Assembly: GCA_036346255.1 (NCBI GenBank)
Contig: CM070625.1
Coordinates: 35,654,520-35,718,519 of the forward strand
Reading direction: 5' to 3'
Length of the DNA: 64,000 bases
Source of the DNA: Ampelocalamus luodianensis
Taxonomy: Eukaryota > Streptophyta > Magnoliopsida > Poales > Poaceae
Position numbers and translations under genes: made by a program. Below are positions 12,392 to 23,329 of this stretch, one piece after another. The notes under the pieces were generated by a model. The model was not told where the DNA came from. It did not search any database and was given only the letters and a program-made list of their open reading frames with translations. The first letter of the stretch is position 1, and each line of letters starts with the position of its first letter.

Positions 12392-12588
12392 ATCGATCAG
12401 TAGGTCTTGACCTTAGTTAGATTGGCCGTCTTTAGAGTGTCCAAACTATTTTCTAAAAGAAAAATTAACTTGCAAGGCTAATTAATTGCTTAACTCTTCT
12501 CATATCTCTCTCGCCTCAACTTTTGCCATAATCCTTTCTCTCCTCGATGTTTTAAAGTTGCTCTTACCATGTTCGTCTGTCTTGATAG

Positions 12589-13360
12589 ATGCCTCATCTT
12601 CAGAGCTATGGTGAGCGCACTGGAGGGTATACCGCCGAGCTTTGGAAGTTGCTCCAAGTTCTTGGAGGTTTTGATCGTCCACTGTACGTCGGCAACAACT
12701 GGATAGTGAATGGACAAAACCGTGGAGTTATTTGTCGCGCGACGATCGCGCCAGAGGAACGACAAGGCAAGCCAACCTTCGCACGTCTCTGTGAGGAAGA
12801 TCACTTGGCTGGAAGGTATCCAGGAGTCGTCGCGCTTGGCCATGCTGCGTATCTACAACATCTACGCACGGGAGCTTCAGGACACCGTCTTCCGTTACCA
12901 CCCCAGAGCTGCAGCTGTGGACTTGCCAGCACGCTACCCGTCCACAGAAGGAGAGAGCAACGCTACAGTCGTGCACCTCGCCCAGTTTGTGGCCGCCCAG
13001 GAGGAAGCCTTGGAGAGAACCATCACGGAGCTGGATCATGTCTATGAAGCCTTGCAGAGAGCTGAAGAGAAGGTCGCCACTCTGCAAGAGATTCTCTACG
13101 ACCAAGTTCCCGAAGAAGAGGAAGACCCCGAGGAGGATTCTAAAGAAGATCCGGAGGAAGGCCCAGTTGAGCCAGAGGAGGATGCAGAGCCAGAGGAGCC
13201 ACCAACCGATTGCACTGAACGCTGCTCTGCTGCACCATTCGAGGGCATCGAATCGGTTTGCCAAGATACTGGCTCACTTAGAGTCTCACACCGTCGGAGC
13301 GTCGCCATGGTTGTGGAGGCTTTCTCAGTAGTTGTCTTAGTCTCGGTCTTTCAAGCTTAG
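12589..13360 (+). pseudogene. Extra upstream ORF (orf0-like) of the Tekay element
   Basis: Two overlapping frames between the primer site and gag encode one product broken by a frameshift near 12720. The first starts MPHLQSYGERTGGYTAE. The second contains WLEGIQESSRLAMLRIYN, an ERTITELDHVYEALQRAEEK coiled-coil-like helix, and a strongly acidic Glu/Pro-rich tail after about residue 125. An additional ORF upstream of gag is known from rice elements such as RIRE3 and RIRE8; its function is not established. The frame is not a shadow of gag, which lies downstream. Confidence in the family match is moderate. Confidence 0.6.
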
Positions 13361-13601
13361 CGGTTTAAGCTTAGTGAGTCGCCTTTAGGCGGTAGTTTTG
13401 TGTGCTTAGGTCGTTGTTTCTTTTGTGTGCAAGTATGAGTGCAAAGGCCCTTAGGCATTTGTTGCACCATGCTAAGACCCTAATTAATAAAGGTATTTCA
13501 TTTGAGTTTCTTGAGTTTGTGTTTTGTTGGGTTAAACCTACCCTGCTAATTCTCAACTTATCTTGTGCTTGCTACCTTATCTAACCCATGGAGCTTAGCG
13601 G

Positions 13602-14981
13602 ATGATTCAAACTCGTCGATCGCTGCTAGTGGTTCCGGTACCCAAAGACCGAGAAGCAATGAGCAACCACCAGCGAGAGCGAGTTCCGCCACAAGCACCC
13701 CCAATTGACTTGCAGAACTTTGGAGCTTTCATGGCAGCACAGACTCAGCTGATGAATACTATGATGACTCAGATGCAAGCTATGAACAACCAGGCCAACA
13801 ACAACAACAATCAACAGTATGGAGCCCCAGCTGCTCATGGTCACCATGGACCATCCAAACTTGCAGAATTTATGAGGACTCGTCCACCAACATTTTCCGG
13901 ACACGTCTCTCCAGTGGAAGCAGATGATTGGCTCAGAGTTATCGAAAGGAAGCTGCTGATCACCCAGTGCAGCGATCGTGAAAAGGTTTTGTATGCCACT
14001 CACCAGATGGAGGGCACAGCTGCTGAATGGTGGGAGAACTTCTGTGCCGCGCATGAAACGCCACAGGATATCACATGGGAGGAATTTTCCGCGGCATTTC
14101 GCCAGTATCATGTACCGGAAGGCATTATCGATCTGAAAAAGGATGAGTTCCGCGCTCTCAAGCAAGGAGCTATGTCAGTGTCTGACTACCTCAACAAGTT
14201 TTCTCAGCTAGCTCTCTATGCATCGGAAGATGTAGCCACGGACAAGGCTCGCCAAAGTCGCTTTCTGAAGGGGCTAAACACTGGACTGCAAGTCAGTTTG
14301 ATCGCCCATACTTTTCCTGATTTCCAAGAGCTGGTCAACAAAGCCTTTGTTCTAGAGGACAAACGCAAGGAACTGGAGGATAACCGTAAACGCCGGATGG
14401 CTCAGCAAGGGAACCATCAATCACAGCAGAGAGCAAGAACGGTGCAAGACACGCCAACGAGTTTCCACCTGACTTCGCTCAGAGCACCTACACCAACTCA
14501 AGCACCGCCCGGTGCCGTAACTTTCGCAACCCCGCACTGTCAACCCCAATCCAGAAGCAACCGCGAGAACGCACAAAGGTCCGCATTCGCTGTCGCCGGC
14601 GGACATTTTGCCAACCAGTGTCCGCAAAGGGGAACAATCACTCCAGTACGCTTCAACCTTGGAGCTACTCCATCCAAGACGCCAACACCAGGCATCAACC
14701 AAGGAGCTTCACAAGTTGCCGGTCAAGCCGGAGGAGCACCACAGTCCGTGATCAGAGGCCGTGTCAACCACGTCACTCTGGAAGGAGCCCAGGAATCACC
14801 GGACGTTGTACTGGGTAAGTTTTTGGTTAACTCAGTACGTGCATCAGTTTTGTTTGATTCTGGAGCTTCGCATTCATTTGTTTCTGGAATGTTTGCAACC
14901 AAGAATAAATTGAAAGTTATGCAACTTAAGCATACTCTGTTAGTCCAGTCGCCTGGAGCAGAGCTAAGTACTAGAGTGTGA
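13602..14981 (+). pseudogene. Gag and start of protease, Tekay element
   Basis: A 459-codon frame. The region around residues 90-230 is a retrotransposon gag domain, with the usual AEWWENF and LKKDEFRALKQGAMSVSDY motifs. A CCHC zinc knuckle is expected near residues 325-345, but only its second half (GGHFANQCP) is readable; the upstream cysteines are missing, apparently by local changes. Residues about 415-430 carry the aspartic protease site, LFDSGASHSF. The frame ends at a TGA at 14979-14981 in the middle of the protease domain, where family members continue into pol. Gag packages the RNA in virus-like particles and protease matures it. The product is broken as read. Confidence 0.85.
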
Positions 14982-15071
14982 TGTTTAGGAGCTAAGTTAC
15001 TCATAGCTGGAGTTGAGTTTCTAGCCAACCTAATTGTTCTAGACACCCAGACCTTAGATGTCATTCTTGGC

Positions 15072-18000
15072 ATGGATTGGTTATCCAAGCACAAAGCCGT
15101 GCTAGATTGTGGCCGAAGAGCCGTAACAGTCGAGGACGCCAAAGGAAATAAGGTAGAGTTTCTAGCCACCTCAGTTCGTGATGGACATTTGCTAGTAAAC
15201 AGCTTGAAGACCCTTTCCTTAGAAGAAGTGCCAGTCGTCAGTGAATACCCAGATGTGTTTCGAGAGGAATTACTGTGAATGCCACCGGATCGTGACATTG
15301 AGTTTGTCATCGACCTAGTGCCAGGGACAGCACCAATTTCAAAGAGACCTTATCGGATGCCAGCCGATGAATTGGTAGAGATGAAGAAGCAGATAGAAGA
15401 ACTTCTTGAGAAAGGTTTCGTGAGACCTAGTTCATCGCCATGGGGAGCGCCAGTGTTGTTTGTCAAGAAGAAGGATGGAAGTATGAGGATGTGTATTGAT
15501 TACCGTTCTCTTAACGAGGTCACTATCAAGAACAAGTACCCACTACCCCGGATAGATGATCTATTTGATCAGATGAAAGGAGCCGGATTATTCTCGAAGA
15601 TCAACATGCGATCAGGTTACCACCAGCTAAAGATTTGTCCTAAGGATATACCGATGACCGCTTTCTCAACGCGGTATGGACATTATGAGTTCTTAGTCAT
15701 GTCCTTTGGTCTGACTAATGCCCCGGCATACTTCATGAACATGATGAATAAAGTATTCATGGAATATTTGGACAAGTTTGTAGTCGTGTTCATTGATGAT
15801 ATTCTAGTGTACTCCAAGTCGGAGGAAGAACACGCCGAGCATTTAAGGATAATATTGGAAAAACTCCGAGAGCATCAGTTGTATGCCAAGTTCAGTAAGT
15901 GTGATTTTTGGAAAAAGGAAGTGGATTTCCTGGGTCATGTGATGACAGCCGAGGGAGTAGCAGTTGACCCCGGTAAAGTTAAAGTAGTGCTACATTGGGA
16001 GCAGCCCAAGACCGTGACCTAGATTCGCAGTTTCTTGGGAATGGCAGGTTATTACCACCGTTTCATCGAAGGATTCTCATCGATTGCTAAGCCCCTTACG
16101 CAATTGTTGAAGAAGGAGAAAAAGTTCACTTGGACTCCAGCCTGTGAGGAAAGTTTTCAAGAGTTGAAGAAGCGTTTGACTTCAGCCCCAGTGTTGATTC
16201 TGCCAGATATTCGAAAGGATTTCGATATCTACTGTGATGCTTCGCGTCAAGGATTAAGATGCGTCCTGATGCAAGAAGGAAGAGCTGTCGCCTATGCGTC
16301 AAGGCAATTGAGGCCTCACGAGGAGAATTACCCTACTCATGATCTGGAATTAGCTACCGTAGTGCATGCTTTAAAAATTTGGCGTCATTACCTCATCGGT
16401 AATCACTGTGAAGTCTATACGGATCATAAGAGTCTGAAGTACATCTTCACCCAGTCAGATTTGAATATGAGACAGAGAAGATGGTTGGAATTGATCAAGG
16501 ATTATAATCTTGGAATCCATTACCATCCTGGAAAAGCCAACGTAGTCGCAGACGCTCCAAGTCGTAAGAGTTACTGCAATGCTTTGGAAGTAAAGGAAAG
16601 TTGCCCAGCACTTTACGAGGAATTTCAGAAGCTAAAACTAGAAGTTGTTTCCGAAGGATTTGTAGCCAATTTGGAAGTACAGTCTACCCTGGAGAAGCAG
16701 ATTCGTGAAGCACAACCAAAGGATGTCGTGTTGTCAGAAATCAAGATCAAAATGGCAGAAGAGAAATTCAAAGATTTCACCAAGGATGATCAAGACATAC
16801 TCTGGATTAATGGTCGTATCTGTGTACCAGATATCGATGGTCTAAGACAGTTAATCCTAAAGGAAGCTCATGACTCAAAGTATTCGATCCACCCTGGAAG
16901 TACCAAGATGTACCAGGATGTTAAGGCTAAATTTTGGTGGCCAAATTTGAAACGAGAAGTCGCAGAGTTCGTGGCCTTGTGCGACACCTGTTAGAAAGTA
17001 AAGACAGAACACCAGAGACCAGCAGGTTTGCTGCAACCGCTGAAGATTCCAGAATGGAAGTGGGAAGAGATCGGCATGGATTTCATTACCGGTTTACCCA
17101 AGACAATCTCGGGTTACGATTCGATCTGGGTAATAGTTGATCGTTTGACCAAGGTCGCCCATTTCCTGCTGGTCAAAACCACGTACTCAGGAGATCGTCT
17201 TGCGGAGTTGTACATGGCCAGAATTGTCAGTTTGCACGGTGTGCCCAAGAAGATAGGGTCAGATCGAGGATCTCAGTTCACCTCTCGTTTTTGGCAAAGT
17301 TTGCATGAAGCATTGGGCACCCATTTGAATTTCAGTACCGCGTATCATCCACAGACAGATGGACAGGCTGAAAGAGTTAATCAGATATTGGAGGATATGC
17401 TGAGAGCTTGTGCTCTAGCTAACGCTACCCGATGGGATAAAAGTTTACCGTATGCGAATTTTCATTACAACAACGAGCATTGCCAAGCTAGTCCGCAAAT
17501 GTCACCATTTGAAGCCTTGTATGGCCGTGCCTGCCGAACCCCGTTGAATTGGTCAGAAACAACTGAACGATCAGTTTTTGGTCCAGACATTATTCAGGAA
17601 GCAGAAGAGCAAGTAGCCATGATCGAGAAAAGATTGAAGATAGCTCGATCCAGCGGAAGAGCTACGGCGATAATCGTCGTCGTGACCTCGCCTTTGAACC
17701 CAAGGATTTCGTTTATCTTGAGTGACCCCGCCGAGGTGTCAAAAGGTTTCATGCCAAAGGGAAGCTTGCCCCTAGGTATGTTGGTCCGTTCAAGATTTTG
17801 GAACGTCGTGGAGAAGTTGCTTACCAGTTGGAGCTGCCGCAGTTGTTAGCAGGAGTGCATGATGTCTTTCATGTCTCGCAGTTGAAGAAGTGTCTTCGTG
17901 TGCTAGAAGAGCAAGCCCCGTTAGAATCAATTGAGTTGAAAGAGGATCTTACCTACAAGGAGCAGCCAGTCAAGATTTTGGATGTCGCAGAGCGCCTCAC

Positions 18001-18118
18001 CCGAAGCAAGACTGTTCGTTTTTGCAAGGTTCAGTGGAGCAACCACTCAGAAGGGGAAGCAACGTGGGAACGTGAAGAAGAGCTGAAAGCCGAGTTCCCT
18101 AGCCTTTTCTCTAGCTAG
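15072..18118 (+). pseudogene. Pol (RT, RNase H, integrase, chromodomain), Tekay element
   Basis: Collinear pol domains are broken by stops and shifts. The protease tail is at 15072-15278. Reverse transcriptase follows (15279 onward), with FVVVFIDDIL at about 15776-15805; its first catalytic motif reads SKINMRSGYHQ, an Asn where the family has Asp. RNase H begins near 16220 (YCDAS). The integrase has a zinc-binding HHCC segment (16880-16990) and a core with GMDFITG, SDRGSQFTS and a YHPQTDGQAE segment (17075-17360). The C terminus, up to 18118, contains VQWSNHSEGEATWE, a chromodomain-like segment that targets integration in chromoviruses. In-frame TAG codons at 16021-16023 and 16993-16995 fall where relatives have CAG (Gln). 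A shift near 17660-17800 moves the frame. Confidence 0.9.
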
Positions 18119-18145
18119 CCTGAATCAAAGGGTCGAGATTCCTTT

Positions 18146-18156
18146 AAGGGGGGAGG
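18146..18156 (+). promoter_or_regulatory. Polypurine tract of the Tekay element
   Basis: AAGGGGGGAGG lies two bases before the 3' LTR and after the pol stop. It is the expected primer site for plus-strand DNA synthesis in LTR retrotransposons. Confidence 0.9.
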
Positions 18157-18158
18157 TT

Positions 18159-21100
18159 TGTAACATCCCAATTTTCAGAGCTTAAAAATCTTTTAATAGT
18201 TAGTAGGGAGAAAATTCACCATTTGAATTTTATTTGATTTTAATTCCAAAGCTTAATATTGGACTTTAGAACCAAAAATATTTAATGTGCATAATCCCAA
18301 CATGAACAATAGCCAAAACTATTTTATTTGGGTTCTTTGTGCCCAGATGTATTTTCTAGATTTTTCTAGAATTTTTCTGAGTTCATTTGCTAATTTCTAT
18401 TGCTTATTTGAATTTCTGGTATTTTCTAAATTAGAAAAACTATTTAAAATCTCAGAAATCAACTCGGGCCGCATCTCCGCAGCCCATCTTCTCTTCCGTG
18501 CCGCGCGCCGCTAGCGCCCGGCCACGCGGCTCGCCCGCCCGCCTCGCCGCGCGCCCTTCCCTCCTACCGTGACGTGTGGGCCCGCGTCGCCGTCGTCGCC
18601 TTCCCAGCGTCGTCGTCTTCCTCGCGAGCGCCGATTCGTCCGCCATTGCCGAGCTCCAGCTCTGTCCGACAACGCCACTTTTCTATTTAAAACCCTTCTA
18701 GAAAACGTGCAAATCCTATCTCTAACCTCTTCGCGCTGTTTACATTAAAATCCAATCCCGAATCTCACCTATCCCGAATTTCCAAATTTGGTCTCGTGTT
18801 CATCTCGGACTCGATTTGGGGATTCCTTATCCCAGCACCCGGCTCCTATAAATAGGCCCTCGAGGATCGCCAAAGCACTCCGCAACCCAGAGCCGCCACC
18901 CACCTCGCCCCAAGAGCCCTAGCGCCGCCGCAATTAGAGTTTTAGGGTTTTCTCACCGCCGGTCTTCTTCTCCGTTTTGCGCCGCCGCCAGTGTCGCCGC
19001 ATCATCCTCGAGTGCACCACCGGGTTCAGCGACGCCAGGACTACCTCCAGGAGACCTCGCCGTCGCCGGAATCTCACCGAGCTCCGTGCTCGACAAAATC
19101 GAACCTCTCGCGCTCTGAGCTCGACGCCGGTCGCCACCGTCCACCCCGAGCACCCGGAGTTGCACCAGTAGGTTCGCAATAATGCCCTCTACCCACCAGT
19201 ACCACTCATCGCCGTTCGCTGTGACGTTGGTTCCCGAGCCATTGTCGCCGTCGGTCTGACGTGGCAGCCCGTGTCAGCGTCCACCTCAGCCATTTGCCTG
19301 CCTGTCATCCTGCGTGGCGCCGTGTCAGCAGACACGTGTGCGCTCACATGGCATGGTCCACCGAACCCAGATCTGATCTGGCGTGAACTTGGTCCACGGT
19401 GCACCGAGCCACTGACATGTGGGTCCCACCTGTCAAACCAATTTTCATCCCGTCCGAACGTTCTCAGATGACGTCAGCGTTGCGCAATAATCCGATTTTT
19501 CTTTAGAGAAATAATTCGGAAATCCCAGAAAATCCAATTTAGGGTTTTTGTTTTAGATTCAATCTTCCAGAGCTCATAACTTTTGCATCCTAACTCCGAT
19601 TGAGCCCATTCAAATTTCTAAATTTATCTAAATTCAAGATCTATTTATCTGAGATTTTTATTTAATTTTTGGAGCTTATTTTGCCTCTGTTATTTATTTG
19701 TTTTGTTTGTTTGTGTCTCGTTTGCGAGTAGACGTCGATTCGTCGGGGAATTTTGTGGAAGAAGGAGCACCTCAAGATCAAGACCAGTACATAGAGCTTT
19801 TCCAAGGCAAGTCATACCTTTGATCATCTTGAACCCAGTTTTCAAATTACTTTGTGTTAAATTATTGCATTCTACTTTAATTATTTATTTAAATGCTTTG
19901 GGCATAGTTATTATCCATATTATTATCACATCTTGGCCTTGTATGTCATAATTCCTTGTCACCCTAGATTGGTTATTAGTTGGTAGTATTATAGCACCAA
20001 CGTGGATTGGTTAGATGCGAGTACAATTGCTTAGCCATGCTACGAGTCTCACATCTCATGAAAGTTGCAAATATGAACTATGACTAAGTGACTATGGAAC
20101 TTCTTGTAAAACTGTGTGCTATGTGTTATTACTTTGTGATGGCATGTGTTGCACTAAAACCAACTGGGCGGTAAAGGATTTAGACTGAGGCAAGTGGTGG
20201 AAACTGTGTGATATGGTGGACTATGTGATGACAATGTTAATCTCTGTGATCTAGTTAGAAAATGGAAGTCTTGCCTTGGTCAATTAAGGACTTAACTTTG
20301 TGCGCCATTGAACTGAGCCTTACTGTACGACCACATGCCTGGTATGGGACGGACCTAACTTAGTAAGTTATGGATTCTTGGCATTGATGTTCAGGTGGAT
20401 AGGTTAGGCTGTGTGACAGGGTGGAGGTGTGACTACTTAGTGGTTGCATCGCGGGACGATTCGTCTTCCCTGTCCAGCGGTGTGTGTTATACCAATTCTA
20501 TGTGAGCTGGTATAGCGGTTTGTAAGCACACTGGGAACGTCAATGTTTGAGATGTAGTTTCCGAACTGTTTTGTTACGATTGGTGCTTGCTACACTAGTT
20601 GTATCTTGTGGGTAAAGTGTACAACCTCTGCAGAGTGTTAAATCAATCTATTTGAATAGCGCGTCATGGTCATGGACATGCTCGGGATTTCACACGAGGG
20701 TAGTTTTCATAAAGTGTTGGGATGGGAGCTGTGTGATTTAAGTCATATGGCTGTGTGAAAGAATTTGATTAGGCTATGTGTCTTTGTGGAAACAACTGTT
20801 AAATTAATATTGTTTATTTGTTTTGAATTATGCTTTCAATCTATTATTCGTATTCAATTGCAAATGTTGCTTTTATGCAAAAGAACCACAGAAGCCTTTT
20901 CTTTGGAATAAGCCTACATCTATACATTGCATTCTGTGGTATGATTTGCGAGTACGGTTGTGTACTCACGCTTGTTGTAAAACTTGCGCCCAAACCTACA
21001 GAAGAGGAGGAGTCTACGCCTGCTTTCGAGGAGGAGTTCGCCGAAGGTTGTTGATCGTTAAGGTCTGGATCCCAGTCGGTTGCCTGTGGTGAATTGGTGG

Positions 21101-21343
21101 GATCTACGCTGGAGTTATTTTCGTTCCGCTGCTGTTTATTTCCTGTTAGCCCTGCGTGGCTTAATAAGTGTAAACTCAACCATAAGGTCAAAACCCTTAT
21201 TTGTTATTCAAACTAATCGTTTACTTTATTTATCGTTTGTGTGGATCGATATTTACCTATGTTAACCCTGTGTGCACTAGCGTGATCCTGAACTAGTGCA
21301 GTATACACAGAGGGTTCCAGAATCGAAATTCTGGGTCCCGACA
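18159..21343 (+). repeat. 3' LTR of the Tekay element
   Basis: The 3185-bp repeat matches 9238-12375 and is followed by the target duplication GGTCC. Compared with the 5' copy it tends to keep fuller GC-rich motifs (for example CCTACAGAAG where the 5' copy has CCTCTGAAG). Confidence 0.95.
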
Positions 21344-21348
21344 GGTCC

Positions 21349-21560
21349 CCCTCCAACCCCGACGTCGTCCTCGCCTTCCTCGCCGGCCTCGGCCTCTCCC
21401 CCAAGGAGGTTGCCGCCGCCGTCGCCTCCAACCCGTGCATCCTCTGCGCCCACATCGACCTCTCCCTCGCGCCCATCTCTGCGGAGCTCCACGCCCTCGG
21501 CCTCTCCCCATCCCAGATCGCCCGCCTCGCCAAGATCGCCGGTTGCTACTTCCTCTGCCG
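21349..21560 (+). pseudogene. Captured mTERF-type gene fragment, 3' part
   Basis: This continues the frame of 9147-9237. It contains VVLAFLAGLGLSPKEVAAAV and HALGLSPSQIARLAKIAG, two helical repeats with the LGLS motif diagnostic of plant mTERF proteins. The frame loses similarity after about 21560, so the fragment covers only the first one or two mTERF repeats. It is a truncated copy of a nuclear gene and not a functional locus. The uninterrupted frame across the Tekay insertion shows that capture came first. Confidence 0.7.
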
Positions 21561-22678
21561 CAGCGTCCGTGATCGGCCCCCTGTGCCCTCAGCTCTCCAT
21601 GCGCCGGCTGCCTCGCACCTCCCCACACCATGGCTGCCCCCTCGGCCTGGCTCGCCCCCCCCCCCAGCTCGCTCGTGATCTGCCTGGCCGCCGATTCGCC
21701 GAGCTGAGGCTTCCCACTGTAGCTTGTGATAAGCCATTAATGTTCTTGATCAGCAAGGGGAGCCAGCGGAGAGGCTCCTCTCGAGGTAGAAGGCCCGCAG
21801 TCTGCCCGTCCGGCCGGTCGCGCCGCCGCTAGTGGAGTGGGACAGCACGGGGAGCCCCCACTACAAGGAGAACACAATGGTGGGGCACTCAGCTGCCACG
21901 TCGATGCTCGTAGCCATCCGCCGCACGAGCTCGGCGAACAGCGCGGCCACCGCGCTGGCACCAGGAACACCAGCCGCATCAGCCGCACCTTGATCTTGCC
22001 GCCCGGGCGAGCCATCCAGAACAAAGAACGACACCTCCTCCCGGCCGCCTTCCCCCCCTCCTCGATCGTGAGGCGCCTCGCCTCGACCGGGCATCCGCCG
22101 ACCCCGCCGCGCCCACCTCCTCGCCGTCTCCGTCTGGAGCACCACACCGACACCCCGATGCCTCCCCAACCGCCGGCCGAAGCTCCCCGCCGTCCTAGGC
22201 CGCCGCAGCCGTGAACCACCCCACGCCGCCCCGGCCTCTCGTCGTTGGCCTCCTCCAATGCTCCCCTGCCTCCTCGGACATCACGGTGAGCTTCCATGTA
22301 CCTCTCTCGTGCTCATGCTCGCCTCCCCTTCCCCTCCCCTCGCTCCGGCCGCGGCGCCCTTATTCGGCCACCGCGCCCGTCTTCTTCCGTCGCCGCCGCT
22401 GGCTTCTCCTCGACGCCATCCCGATCGCGATGTCACCTCCCTCGGCCTCCTCCACACCCCGACCACCTGTTTTGCCGACCCTCGCAGCCTCTCCGGCTGC
22501 TGCTCGACGCCGTCCAGCCTACCGCCTATCGCCTCCCCCTGGCTTCCTCTGTTGCTGAGCCTCCCTCCTCTCTGTTCTCTCTCTGCTCTCTGCTCCCTCT
22601 TAATCCCCCTCTCACTCTTGTGTGCCAGCATGGACGCCTCTTAATGCCCATCTCACTCTTTTGCACGGTTTAGAAACT
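21561..22678. other. GC-rich captured DNA, gene not recognised
   Basis: CCG/CTC-rich sequence with several open frames on both strands. A minus-strand stretch around 21860-22030 has a protein-like composition and might be a second captured exon, but I recognise no family. Codon signal cannot be separated from the base bias. Confidence 0.3.
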
Positions 22679-22740
22679 TCGAGGACATGTTATACCCGGT
22701 ATTGAACTTCAGGGATAGAAATTAAACTAGGGCAAGAGTT
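22679..22740 (-). repeat. Right inverted repeat of the Pack-MULE-like unit
   Basis: Reverse complement of 8897-8959, including TTCAATACCGGGTATAACA. It stops abruptly at 22740. Confidence 0.75.
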
Positions 22741-22779
22741 ACCTCATGCACATACGTCCGAAAGCGAGCCAGTGCATCG

Positions 22780-23326
22780 GACACGGTTGCAATATTTTCG
22801 GACAACGGTTGCAACATCCTAGGACAATGGTTGCAACATCCCCGGACAACGGGTGCAACATCCCTGAACAACAGGTGCATCCTAGGACAATAGTTGCAAC
22901 ATCCTCCGGATACGGTTGCAACATCCCCCGGACACGGGTGCAACATCTCCGGACAACGGTTGCAACATCTTAAGACAATGGTTGCAACATCCACGAACAA
23001 CGGTTGCAACATTCTAGGACATCGGTTGCAACAACCCCGGACAACGGTTGCAACATCTTAGGACAATGGTTGCAACATCCACGAACAACGGTTGCAACAT
23101 TCTAGGACAATGGTTGCAACAACCTCAAACAATGGTTGCAACATCCTATGACAATGGTTGCAACATCCTAGGACAATGGTCGCAACATCCCCCGGACACG
23201 GTTGCAACATCTCCGGACAACGGTTGCAACATTTCCGGGCAACGGTTGCAATATCCTAGGACAACGTAGTTGCAACATCCCCGGACAACGGTTGCAACAT
23301 CAATGGACAATGGTTGCAACATCACA
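22780..23326. repeat. 22-bp minisatellite, about 25 units
   Basis: The unit is ACAATGGTTGCAACATCCTA plus GG, with an invariant core GGTTGCAACAT and a variable spacer (CCTAGG, CCCCGG, TCCGG, CCACGA). Units are mostly 22 bp, occasionally 20-24. Because 22 is not a multiple of three, all frames stay partly open and give repetitive Cys/Asn/Thr-rich translations, which are artefacts. Higher-order pairs such as CCACGA then TTCTAGG recur. Confidence 0.9.
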
Positions 23327-23329
23327 AAT

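Larger units (their letters stand above)
9238..21343 (+). mobile_element. Complete Tekay-type (chromovirus) Ty3/gypsy retrotransposon
   Basis: The element is 12,106 bp, bounded by TGTAACATCCC and TCCCGACA and flanked by a perfect 5-bp target duplication, GGTCC (9233-9237 and 21344-21348). Its order is 5' LTR, initiator tRNA-Met-type primer site, an extra upstream frame, gag, protease, reverse transcriptase, RNase H, integrase, a C-terminal chromodomain-like segment, polypurine tract, 3' LTR. The chromodomain and the gag type place it in the Tekay/Del chromovirus lineage. The frames contain several stops and shifts, so it is non-autonomous as read. Confidence 0.95.
8897..22740. mobile_element. 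Pack-MULE-like unit carrying gene fragments
   Basis: A 62-63-bp inverted repeat bounds this unit: AACTCTTGCCCTACTTTAAT at 8897, continuing to TCCTCGAAC at 8959, is matched in reverse complement by 22679-22740. Inside are an mTERF-type exon and other GC-rich gene-like DNA, interrupted by the Tekay element. Long inverted repeats around host gene pieces are typical of Pack-MULEs, and the GTCCCTCAACT end motif is common in grass MULE-type repeats. The right repeat seems truncated at 22740, where minisatellite-related sequence begins. No target duplication was identified, so class assignment is inference. Confidence 0.5.

Noticed and set aside
21296..22644. Many open frames of 60-190 codons on both strands
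   Set aside because: The GC-rich captured DNA has mutually overlapping frames. Only the mTERF frame has recognisable motifs.
22722..23300. Cys/Asn/Thr-rich repetitive proteins and a CRISPR-like appearance of the 22-bp repeats
   Set aside because: The repeats are contiguous 22-bp units with short variable spacers, not 20-40-base repeats separated by unique spacers. The frames are a by-product of the periodicity in a plant genome.
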